Below, in pieces: positions 12,001-21,600 of a stretch of DNA of 64,000 nt (its first letter is position 1; every line of letters begins with the position of its first letter). The notes under the pieces were generated by a model. The model did not search any database. It saw only the letters and a program-made list of their open reading frames with translations, and was not told the origin of the DNA. The stretch lies in assembly GCF_023101765.2 (NCBI RefSeq), contig NC_064213.1, forward strand, positions 3,968,001 through 4,032,000. The letters run 5' to 3'. The position numbers and the translations under genes are program-made. The stretch is from Spodoptera frugiperda. Its lineage: Eukaryota > Arthropoda > Insecta > Lepidoptera > Noctuidae.

Positions 12001-13605
12001 TCCATAAATGAATGTTGCATATCCCTCATCTGTTTCATTAAACTGAAAAACATAAAAGTAAGCATTGAATTCATAATAAACTCAATAAACTCAACAACAG
12101 ACAATACTTAACATATTTTCATTACTTTGTGTGATATGTATGCTCTCCAATCAAAATAAACGCCTTTGTCATTACAACGTTCACAAAAACCTTGGTATGT
12201 AACCAGTAAAAAGAAGCATGCCATGCAGTTGATACACATGACCATCACGAGTGAACCACCTACCAAAAGCTTTAGGTAGGAATGAGTAGATCGTAATGCA
12301 AAATAGTCTGTTATTCTGTAAATACTGAAATAAAAATCACATTAAATTAGTAAGAATTGTAAAAAGTATCTATACAGGATGCCTCTGGAAGTATGGAAAA
12401 TAAATAATTTGTTTTTTGACATTTTTAAAGTGGAAAAATGATTTAGCTACTTGGACAGCGTTTACCATACTTACACTAAAAATTCATTGAATGCTAAAAT
12501 ATTTGGCCACACTTGAGCTGGTGGGCAGGGATTATTTACAGCCAAACGAAACAACGGAAGCAGAGAGAAAATATCAATCAACAACAAAAATGCCGATTTT
12601 GGTAAATGCCCGCGTCTCATCGCCTTATCCACTACTTGCCTAAAATAAAATATAAGTAATTATTCAAAAATTCATGTAAAATACATTTATATTAATAATG
12701 CGTCACTTCTCCGTCAAATTAATAATATATTTACATATTACTTTCACGATAGTTTAACTTTTATGTTTATTTTCGTTTTTTTTTCAACACTACGCGATTG
12801 AAATGATTGAACAAAACTGTCACATTTTCGTTTGATGTGGACATTTCCGAGGTATCAGACATATATCAGCTGTAACACTTTGAAGGTAGGTAGTGTACAT
12901 AGAAGTAAAAAAAAACCAGTTTGATACAAAACTTCGAACCAAATTGCGAAATTACTATTGATGTGTTAACATAAGCCTTCCCCAATACCACGTATGTTAA
13001 TACGTGGTATTGGGGAAGGCTTATGTTCGGCAGTGTATGTCTTGTTGCTGATATTATGATGATAACTAATGCCTACTCAAAAACTTACATACCTGTGTAC
13101 TATATGAAGAAAAGTATCGATACCATAAATCGAATCACAAAAATACCAATAGCAATACTTGATACCGATCAAAACCGGATGGTAATCCATAACATCGTTA
13201 CAATAAACTATTGGGTATACCGCTTGTATAGGGCCCTGCAACAAATTACAGAATGTACTTTGCTTGCTGTAACTCTTGATAATTTATTTTTGTAGTCATA
13301 CCTACTTAAATAAATGTATGTTACCGATATAACTTTGAATATTACATTTATTTATGGAAAATTGAAAAATACATTAAAAGGGAAAATCTTACCAGCATTA
13401 CTTTGATAAGTACAGCCGCGAGCACGAACAACTTAAACACCGGATGAAATGGGAGAAAAATTAGATCACTCCATTCGATTTCAGGTTCTTCCACTGTTCT
13501 TTGTTTTTTACTACCAACTTCTTCTGTTGCTATACTCACTGTTCTCGATACATTTGATTGTTTTCTAAATGGATCTTCGTATGCCTCACTTCTCGGAGAA
13601 GCCAT
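5..13605 (-). CDS. Four-repeat CNBD channel (tetra-CNG/CNGK-like), 3' end outside window
   Basis: At least 26 exons join in phase: 13393-13605 (ATG at 13605), 13093-13235, 12475-12639, 12126-12324, 9877-12042, 9168-9308, 8541-8681, 7972-8105, 7441-7511, 6949-7040, 6597-6857, 6316-6501, 5869-5993, 5626-5787, 5449-5535, 4917-5115, 4317-4442, 3796-3924, 2977-3186, 2378-2609, about 2025-2122, 1737-1854, 1406-1548, 1084-1324, 518-685 and 5-92. About 2,010 codons lie in the window. The product contains four successive six-segment channel repeats, each followed by a C-linker and a cyclic-nucleotide-binding fold, with hydrophobic N-terminal segments and no signal peptide. Known CNGK channels of sea urchin and fish sperm have this plan. 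Membrane location and a role in ion flux are inferred; no repeat has a GYG or TIGE filter, so conduction is uncertain. The donor near 2025 does not fit the best canonical site in phase, and the final exon ends at a donor at window base 4. Confidence 0.82.
262..415 (+). repeat. RTE-like LINE 3' tail fragment
   Basis: The segment holds the runs 'gaggaaacctgggcttataa' and 'ggtcagcagtggccacc' followed by 'gctgatgat'. Closely related text recurs at 32760-32850 and, reversed, at 63765-63905. It lies in an intron of the tetra-channel gene and has no coding content. Confidence 0.55.
3220..3499 (+). repeat. SINE-like interspersed repeat, copy 1 of 3
   Basis: About 280 bp with the core 'gcgttgccggccttttgggt' and a GC-rich 3' half. 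Related copies lie at 40662-40800 and 59620-59860. It is GC-rich against an AT-rich intron and has no open frame of note, so it is a dispersed short element rather than an exon. Confidence 0.65.
4579..4689. mobile_element. Small MITE with 24-bp inverted ends
   Basis: Imperfect terminal inverted repeats at 4579-4602 and 4666-4689 share 'ccgcatcgtacg' in inverted orientation. The interior repeats the word 'gatgcgtac'. It sits in the tetra-channel intron between exons 4917-5115 and 4317-4442. Confidence 0.6.
5181..5338. mobile_element. Palindromic MITE family A, copy 1
   Basis: A long foldback of about 158 bp. Its ends carry 'acgagtttgctt' and its inverse, and inner arms 'gagcgcgttcgacactctga' face 'cgttctgcgctc'-like sequence around a short centre. 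It is intronic in the tetra-channel gene. The same family occurs at 23932-24077, 48701-48830, 49843-49980 and 51280-51442. Confidence 0.75.
7840..7950 (+). repeat. Dispersed repeat with 'gaaactagtagag' core, copy 1
   Basis: The run 'acttgaaactagtagagctt' followed by 'tttacgtgagtaaac' recurs at 58805-58920 in very similar form. It is an interspersed repeat fragment of unknown class lying in a tetra-channel intron. Confidence 0.5.
8138..8288. mobile_element. MITE with 17-bp perfect inverted ends
   Basis: The left end 'tttcaataacctatcta' is matched exactly by its inverse near 8271-8287. Inner imperfect arms around 'gtcaaaattgtatc' extend the foldback. It lies just upstream (transcript sense) of exon 7972-8105 of the tetra-channel gene. 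Confidence 0.65.
8340..8460 (+). repeat. Second SINE-like family, copy 1, next to poly-C tract
   Basis: It contains 'gcaggagtaagaacggggtg' and a following 'ctctcgcc' segment. Comparable sequence recurs at 55062-55215 and reversed at 37055-37215. A run of about 14 C residues follows at 8458-8471; the repeat number of that tract may be unreliable. Confidence 0.55.
8541..10985 (-). other. Channel repeat 2 of the tetra-CNG-like gene
   Basis: All six membrane segments and the C-linker lie in the single exon 9877-12042; S1 is near protein residues 609-627 and S6 near 814-832. The CNBD is split over that exon and exons 9168-9308 and 8541-8681. The filter region reads around LFEWSYAKNPASN, with no glycine signature. 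The phosphate-binding segment reads GPGSLLSLFEIFLGEVSLRS, so the FGE motif has become LSL. The long S5-pore linker has several cysteines, typical of an extracellular turret. Confidence 0.72.
11295..13605 (-). other. Channel repeat 1 of the tetra-CNG-like gene
   Basis: S1 is near residues 52-72 (exon 1). S2 is near 100-115 and ends in GIDTFLHIVHR. S3 is near 132-150 (FLLLIDIFSLLPLFRL). S4 is near 172-195 with three spaced basic residues. S5 contains LVMVMCINCMACFFLLV. The pore segment in exon 5 carries F-I-N-M-Y-I-D-D where a channel filter is expected, so neither GYG (potassium) nor TIGE (CNG) is present. S6 follows near 275-297 and the CNBD near 390-490. The phosphate-binding segment reads FGDISFL and then KRKVIVR; the usual FGE and R-T/S-A residues are changed. 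Confidence 0.75.
12968..13027. repeat. Perfect 27-bp inverted repeat with 6-nt loop
   Basis: Bases 12968-12994 are the exact inverse of 13001-13027, separated by six bases, so a transcript of either strand would form a fully paired hairpin. It lies in intron 2 of the tetra-channel gene, 66 bp past exon 13093-13235. No coding role is seen. Confidence 0.9.
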
Positions 13606-14054
13606 TTTATTTTATTAATGTAAGTATATTTAATTTCTTTTTTACTTACATTTCACGACTACACTTAACTCACAGATACTTACAAATGACACTATATTGA
13701 AAATCGAAACGTCATTGGAGATGTACGAGTATTTATGATTTGTGATGTTTTTAAGAAAAGTTTTTTATCCACATCCACATAATTAGTTTTTTTAGTTTTC
13801 CTACCCCAAAGGTTACGTCCGCACAAATAGGAGGCTTAAAAGTATTAGGTATAGGAACAGTCGGCTTGTTTAGTGCCTAAAGCCGGGTAAAATACTATTT
13901 CTATATTTTTTCGACTATTGAAGTCTATTGAAATACTTCACAAATAAAAAGACTTTTGAAAGGTATAAATAAAAAAAATATATATATACTAAGGTACACA
14001 TTTTAATTTTAAATGAATAATTAATCCACACTTACAACCCAGTAAAACTATAAA

Positions 14055-14777
14055 TTATTGGACTACTGAATCTAACATAATTTCGTGGACTTGTAGATGT
14101 TCTGGTGTGCTCAATATCAGCTTGACTAATTTGGCTATATCCTTTACTTGTAGTTTTGGGGTATCTGTCTCCGTTTCTGTTATTCCTTCAATTCTACCAC
14201 AAGCAACATTTGTTACTTTTATATTTGCGTTCAAGTAGCGGAATTCGTGACGAAGAATTTCATTGATAGATGTTGTTGTAGCTTTCGTGGCTATGTAAAT
14301 AGATTTTCTTGAATCTTTTGGTATTTGGTACGAAATAATATCATTCATATTAATTATATGTCCTCTGGTTTTACGTTCTATCATAGAACCGGCGGCCAGT
14401 CTTACGCAAGTAATCAAAGCATTAATATTGATGTCAATAAAGTTTTTGATATCTTCTGTTGCTCCGTTACTCACTAAACAATCAATATTGTATTGGGCGT
14501 TATTGATTAATACGTCTACTCCATCATATTTATCTTTTATTTTCTGAAAAACTTCAATCATCTGTTTGATATCTACGATGTTGCAATCAAACAACTCAAT
14601 TTTTCTATTTGCTTTGGCCATTTCATTGAGCCTTTTTGTGACCTCTTCCAAAATACTTTCATTTTTTGTAAAGCCAATAACAATCATACCAGCTTTAGCC
14701 AATTTATCCATCACAGCGAACCCAATATCGTCACTACAATCTGTGATAATCACTACTTTATTAATCCAACACTCCAT
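14055..14777 (-). CDS. Divergent short-chain dehydrogenase/reductase (active site altered)
   Basis: A single uninterrupted frame of 240 codons from the ATG at 14777, chosen because it aligns with the start of the neighbouring paralogue; an in-frame ATG at 14819 would add 14 residues. The fold is a classical SDR: NKVVIIT at the N-terminus, LINNA at 90-94, N117, and YIATK with Tyr161 and Lys165. The coenzyme loop T-G-x3-G-x-G has become T-D-x3-D-x-G, and the catalytic Ser position 146 is Asp. Its neighbour is similar in length and register, so the pair looks like a tandem duplicate. Family members in insects act on farnesol and other alcohols, but with these changes an oxidoreductase activity is doubtful. 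It may be a binding protein, a decayed copy, or an enzyme with altered cofactor use. Confidence 0.85.
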   Translation of the reverse strand: MECWINKVVIITDCSDDIGFAVMDKLAKAGMIVIGFTKNESILEEVTKRLNEMAKANRKIELFDCNIVDIKQMIEVFQKIKDKYDGVDVLINNAQYNIDCLVSNGATEDIKNFIDININALITCVRLAAGSMIERKTRGHIINMNDIISYQIPKDSRKSIYIATKATTTSINEILRHEFRYLNANIKVTNVACGRIEGITETETDTPKLQVKDIAKLVKLILSTPEHLQVHEIMLDSVVQ

Positions 14778-15377
14778 CTTAATGTTGATGTGAGTAGTTT
14801 GAATCTTTAAACCCCACAAACTGCGCTGGTACCTAGTTCCATCCTTTATATAACATAAGTTTCCTCTCCGAGTTGAAATTTATTATTATATCCAAGTAAT
14901 AAATGCACATTATGAAGATAAGTTTGGTTTGATAACCTAACGAGAATTTAATGTGGTGAAAAATACCGGAATGCTTGCATGGGAACAGGCTTATATGATA
15001 ATCACATAACTAGCAAACTCCGCGGCATTGCCCACGCAACAATACAGATTTATCGGATACCTATTATAAAATGTATTATTGTTACTTAATTAATTTCTTC
15101 AAAAATTATACTTTGTTAAATGGTAAAAAGGGTGTACCTACGTAGATATGTATGATTACGTGTGTTCGTGTTCCAATTTAGTTTTGATTTGGAAGATTGG
15201 TTTTTGTGTGATAGTTTAGTAAAATTCTACTGTAATCAATCAAAAATGAAACAAAGTAGTCCAAAAAATACCAAAATAAACATGACAAATTGTCATTAAT
15301 CTATGAACAAACAAACAAACAACAACGAGCCATAAATAATTCTCTTTTTATTTTCATTAATAAATATTATCAAAAAC

Positions 15378-16145
15378 TTAATAGATTTCATGTAACGCGT
15401 GAAAAATGATCTCATTCACTTGTATACCACGAGGAGCTGATAAAACCAACAGAACAACGGTAGACACATCTTTTACTGTCAAATGTGGATACTTTTGAAA
15501 GAATTCTTCATTAATGAAATTAATACCGGCAGTTTTAAATATACCCGTGCGTACAATCCCCGGTGAAATGCTCGATACTTTGATCTTTCGATTAAGCAAT
15601 TGAAATTCATTCTTTAATAACGTATTTAAAACTGTCATTGTACGCTTAGATGCGATGTACATATTTATCTTCGGTTCGGCAAAAGGAGGCATGTAATGAC
15701 CACAGATACTGTTAATATTAATAATGTGGCCTAAAACATCTTTTTTCACCATTGAATTAATCGCATATCTTGTACAAGCTATCAATCCATAAATATTTGT
15801 GTCCACAACATCAATTAGATCTTGAATGACTCCCGTTGATATTAATCCTTCCTTTCCTATAGCAGCATTATTTATCAAAACATCAGTGCCACCATGTGCT
15901 GCTACTACACCTTCAAAAGCATTCTTAAGATCTTCTTCTTTAGACACGTCACATTTACATGGTATTAATTGTCCTTCAAAACTGCCCCAACTATTCATTT
16001 TAAGCAACATATCTTTGACTTTCTCGTCTGTGGCTTCGAATCCAATAACAATCATTCCAACCTTTACTAGATCTTCGGCAATTTGAGCACCTATTCCATG
16101 CGCAGCACCCGTGATAACCACTACTTTATTTTTTAAATGATCCAT
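15378..16145 (-). CDS. Short-chain dehydrogenase/reductase (DHRS11/farnesol-dehydrogenase-like)
   Basis: Intronless, 255 codons. The Rossmann coenzyme motif TGAAHGIG is at residues 12-19, NNAA at 92-95, Asn117, Ser146 in the NINSICG segment, and YIASK with Tyr163 and Lys167, giving the full Asn-Ser-Tyr-Lys catalytic set of classical SDRs. Length and motif spacing fit the roughly 250-residue cytosolic NAD(P)-dependent members. There is no signal peptide. It lies about 600 bp upstream of a divergent paralogue on the same strand (14055-14777), which suggests a tandem duplication. The likely role is oxidation or reduction of a small alcohol or ketone, as in insect farnesol dehydrogenases; the substrate cannot be read from sequence. 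Confidence 0.9.
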   Translation of the reverse strand: MDHLKNKVVVITGAAHGIGAQIAEDLVKVGMIVIGFEATDEKVKDMLLKMNSWGSFEGQLIPCKCDVSKEEDLKNAFEGVVAAHGGTDVLINNAAIGKEGLISTGVIQDLIDVVDTNIYGLIACTRYAINSMVKKDVLGHIININSICGHYMPPFAEPKINMYIASKRTMTVLNTLLKNEFQLLNRKIKVSSISPGIVRTGIFKTAGINFINEEFFQKYPHLTVKDVSTVVLLVLSAPRGIQVNEIIFHALHEIY

Positions 16146-18574
16146 CTTTATTGATATCTACGTTAACACGACAGAAGTATTTTAGCAAGAATACTAAGAA
16201 CACTATGCAGATATGCTTATAAATCACCTACAGGTACCTAGATTAAAAATAAGTAGCCAAATATTTAAACAACAGTTTATTATAAACTTACAACTTAATC
16301 TGATAAACATAAATTACGGATTCGCGTGCATAGATAAGTTAAATCATACGACATTAACGTAAGATAAGATGCATAGTCTCACAGTTTAAAACCATCCATG
16401 CAAGTTTTTGTTTCACCTACCTCATAACTTTTGATCTTATTAGGATAAACAGCACGTCAGAACTTTTTCAGATTTCCATTTATATTTATTACTTCCCAAC
16501 GCCCCATTGTTCATGCTACAATAGAGGTTAAGGCTAAATCTCTGAATCGACGTAAAATAAATTGATCTCGATTTATCGTCATTTTTTGCGCGCTATAGAA
16601 ATTCGTCCAATCAGTTCAGAGCTCCATTATGACATACGGGTAATATGGGACGAGCGCGAACGTATTACGTTGACGGTGAATTGATGCACTTGGAGGAAAT
16701 AGAGCGATCTCTCATGGCTGATTGGTTGCGTTTAGTATAGAATGTGCTGATATTTACACATTCAGTTTTTAGATAACATTTTAAGTTAAACGGTGTTGAG
16801 TTTGTATTTGGTATTTTTCACTAGCATCACAAACATGTTATACCACCCGAATGATTAGACAGACTTGTGCACATATGCTCTAAATATCACAATCTATCAA
16901 CAATTTCTAAACAATAAGTAATAATTTGTGTTAAAGTAAAAATATACAATTTATCGATTTGACATTCGAATTTCTGTTTCATAAATTCTATCTAGTATTT
17001 TAAATAAATTAAGTAAACAAATACAGTACACTCACGATGCATTGCATGTCACGAAATCCATTTTCATTTAATAATTTAACAAACATTGGAATCTATTTGC
17101 ACAGATTAATGAATACGATTTTATATTCAGTCGATTGTTTTTGTTATGGACAAATTGAGAGCTGACTACAAATTGGAATACTTATTAGCAAAATCTTTAT
17201 AATTTGAAACAAATGTTAGGTAACTTAAACAAAAGCTGGTACTGCTGCCACTAAAACTCAACAATTTGTAGTTCGCTGTTAATTACTGTTTCCTAGACAA
17301 GTTTAGGTTATAGTACATAGTTCAACACTGATTATATGCGAGGCGCGAAGGGACTTACCGCAAGGACGGGTCAAAACTTGTCTGTACCTGTTTAATTGCT
17401 ACTCCTCGCCCATTCTCATTACGATTGCTGTTAGCCCTGTGCTCTTTGTAGTTTTAAACGAGCTTTAATGATGATTGCAGACAAGCCACTTGAAACGGTC
17501 CAACTTAATTCTGTATGTTTTAAAAAAAGAGTGAGGTCCACCCCAAATAATTTTAGACAAAACTTTAAACCCAGGTACCTACACCATTAAATTAAGGCAA
17601 CTAGAGAGAAAGTAGCCCTTGCCCCATCGTTTAATTTTTCAATGAGCTTCTACGCTGAAATGAATAAGCCTACAACTTTATAAATGTAATTGATAATACA
17701 GTGAGCAGCTCACCTAACAATTACTTACCAGTTTTCATTGTAAAGTCGTTTTCCTATAAATAATTTTCAAATGCTTGTAATACGACGTCTAACGATGTTT
17801 TAATCCTTTATATTAACTTTTAATAGTCATCCATTTTGCTGAAATTAATATGCAATTTGCATGTTAATCGGCTGTTAAAAGGAAAATCTTAATTTTAGTC
17901 AAGATGAAGTTCTTACGTTGTTAATGAAATTTTCAGCTCGTGCAAATTGTTCCTAATGAATAGGTTCGAGTTGTTGAATAGTTTTGTAATGTTGGGTAAT
18001 TAGTTTTGTGCCTAGTAAGCAATTAGTAACTAGAAAATATGAATAAGGGAAATGTTCAAATTAACTGCAATTATTTATAGATATTATATTTTTGAAAAAT
18101 AATTTAATATCTAATCATTTATAAGTAACCCGATGACATTAACTTAATAGAATAAAGATTAGTTCTAACTACAACTTTTGTGAATGTTGTTGCAGAATAA
18201 GTTACGTTAATAAGTTAGACCACCAATTGAAATTGTATTATTTTTTACAATTGCAGTCCCTATGGTAATTAAAGGACTTTCCTAACTAAAGTCACAAGGA
18301 AACCAACATAGAGGAAACTTTGGAATATATAGCTCTGTCACAGGTATCATAAAATCAGCTGTGGGATTAAACTTTAAGTTCATAAACTATTGATCACATT
18401 CACATAATGGTTGTAAAGCTGACGTTGTTCTGAAATTTGCATAGTGCCGTTTAGACTAAGGGGTGGCCTTTGTTCAACAGTGAACGTCTTTTCGGATAAT
18501 GACGATAATTATTGAGACACTGATGTAGGTAAATACTGGAACACAAAATAAAATTACGATATAAACAAACATAT
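16146..18574. other. Intergenic stretch, no gene seen
   Basis: AT-rich sequence between the SDR pair and the SPATA22-like gene. No frame with splice-supported extension was found. It includes a slightly GC-richer patch around 16590-16760 and the 3' flank of the SPATA22-like gene. Nothing else was recognised. Confidence 0.6.
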
Positions 18575-18621
18575 TTATTTTATTAAAGAAAAAATTGAGC
18601 TTAATATAAAACTTGAATGAA

Positions 18622-21600
18622 TTATTGAGATACTCCATTTTCTTTGCAGAGACGTGCAACATGATGGGCGGCTACTGCTGCTCTACGTTGTAAAGTCGCT
18701 ACATCGTCACCCGTAGCAGGACGCACGCTGAACGCCTGAAGTCTACATGTACCAGCTATCATTCTGCCTATTACCCTGTCGTAGGTTGACAAAGATGTGG
18801 GTTACTTACAAAACTCAAATACGTCTTTGAATTCACTTTAGAAGAAACATAAATAAATATAGATATAATTTTATGACATCACTTGTTACGTTTCATCATC
18901 ATCATTATCATCAGCTGAGAGACGTCCACTGCTGAATAAAGGCCTCCCCTTGGTCCTTCACGTAAACGTGTGCGTGTTACGTTTAGTTACGTGTAATTAA
19001 AAGATTATAGACAGATAAGGAATTTAAATTGTCCCACCAATCTTTCTAGATTCCATAATAAGATCTGTACTTAAGTCGGTAAGATTTAAATTTTAATCTG
19101 TTGTCTGTCTATCCAACCCCGGTTAAAGGTAAAGTCCCAAGTTTTAATCGAAAACCATTCTTATCACTTATAGGTACCGATATTTATTATAATAGTAACA
19201 AATTAAATAAACCTTACCTTACAGTAGAAGGAACTTTTAATTCTGGTAACATGAAATCAATCTCGTAATAAACGACTTGCATTGCTGGTCCGTTATCGTC
19301 CCTTATTACAAGGTTTTTAGCGCAAGACTCTCCGGGTCTTACACTCACACATTTGGCTGAAAAGCATAGGTTAGGCGACTGATTAATTTGCTCTAAAAAG
19401 GATGTTGATACAAGAAAAATGGGCAAAAGCGTTATGTCATAGTCATACAAATTAAGAGACCGATATAGGGATATTAGCAGAACTGCTAATGAAACAGTTT
19501 GAAGAACATAGTTTAGTCGTCAGTCAACGTGTGTCATGAATACGTGTAGTTATAATATTATATCCGCTTTATAAAAGAGACCAAAAAGAAAATAATTAAA
19601 AAGTAGGAAACATTATCTTATCAATGAAACTCACCAATAATTTCATAAAATACAAAAACGCCGATGTCTTGTAGGGCCTTGTGCCATTTAAGCACCTTCT
19701 CCACTGGACCGGAAAACGCTCTCGGACCGCTTTTCTGAAGCGCCTGAATGCGACCATTTAATATTATAGAATCGCCACATATTGAAGACATGTTCCATTA
19801 TAGGCTACTTACAAGAGGACATTTTGTACTTATAGTCAAGTGAATTCATACGCTCACTGTTGATAAATCGAAAATAATGTTTTTTTTTTTTTGTTTTCGT
19901 ACCATGACTTTAACTATAATTACGAACATGTGTAACTCTCAAATAATTTCACCACTTTCGTTTGTGTAAAATAAAAAAACATACAAATTCACCAGGAAAG
20001 TCGGGAAATAGTACATGAGCAAAGTCGGGGCCGATATGTATTTAACACTAGCCAGTGTTAAATATGAATACAAAAATAAATACAATGACTTCAGAGTCCA
20101 ACACTAAGGTGAAAATTAAAATGACAGTTACTCAGGAAATGACAAACCCTACTTATCTCACTTAAAAGCTTAATCGAACGGCCTACAGTGATGTTCAAGA
20201 AATGGTTTTCTTTTTTTCCAGAGACAAAGCCACGGATATTGCATCGGCCAAGCGCACCGGCACACTTCCGCAAAGAACTTCACTGTATTTACTTGCAGCA
20301 AATTAATAAAAAGAACATTTATAGTTTAAACTTTTAGTTAGTGTAACACTTAATTTGAAATACCACATTTATTAGATAGGTATTTACTATTCTTATATAA
20401 ACTCTTCTTATAATTATAAAAAGAACTTAGTTTATAAAATACGAAACTCGCGGCTAGTACCTATTACTTAAATATATTCTTAGATGATACACGAAGAAAG
20501 ACAATCAAAGTAAACCATTATACATTACATATACATATTTTAAAGCTATTAAACTTTTCTTAAAATTTAATTACTTAATTTAAAACAAAAAGACACACAT
20601 GAACAAAATATACAACATTGTATTCAATTGCAAAGATGACAGTAGACAAAAGCCCTTTTAAGGTACTAGCAATTTATTTAAGTTTTCATTTTATGAGTCA
20701 TGTAGGTAAGGTTTTTGAGAGGGGCCTCCTGTCATACTAAAGGCGGTGTTTTGATATGGGTGTACATTGAGAACGGTTGCAGGTGTAATTAAACTAATTG
20801 TGTTGGTGTTTCCCCATGTAAGTTGTTGACAAGAATGTGTATCATTGCAAACACGGAAATATGTGGGTTCTGGTTAACGCGTGTTTGCAAACCTGACTGT
20901 CTACTTGGCATACCTGTTTTAATTTAATAATTAATATTTCTACTTATTAGGTAATTTATTGAAAAGGCTCAACATACATATTTCCTATCTAAATAGATAC
21001 TAGTACATTTTTTTATCATTATAATACTCTTGACCGTCGATTAAGGTAATTTAAAGACAGAGAAAAATACAAAAAATTTCATAGAGGAAAAATTTCTCAC
21101 GTTTTACAGATAAGTACCCATCAATGTTATAAACCAGAGATACAAATTTATTTTATAGTATTAACGGATTTACTGTTAACATCTTCAAATTTTAGAACTT
21201 CAAATGCTGTTAGTACCTAGGTAAACGCCTCAAGCAAAAACGCAACCCCACTAGAGACAGATATTACATGACATTAAATAAAAAATAATGAAATGTTTGA
21301 ATTACACTATCATAGACTTACGTAATCCAACTGTTGTATGAATAATAAATGCGAGATTAAATATAAGTTTGGGTAAAATGGATAGTGTACTCATGGGAAG
21401 GTATACAGTGTTAATATAACAGAGTGGTGGTTTAAAAGGGGACGATGATAATTGTGCTCAAGTATAACGCGTTAAAATTATGAAAATTTGTGGATCTCCA
21501 AGGGACACCTGAATTATTCCTTTAAACTTTGAAGGATCAAAAGTTGTGTATGAGATAGCAATATTAAGGAGGAACTGCTATCAAAGAAATTGGTTACTTT

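Noticed and set aside
20091..20273. 60-codon frame between SPATA22-like exons
   Set aside because: Joining it would break the phase between exons 21691-21776 and 19635-19743, which fit directly.
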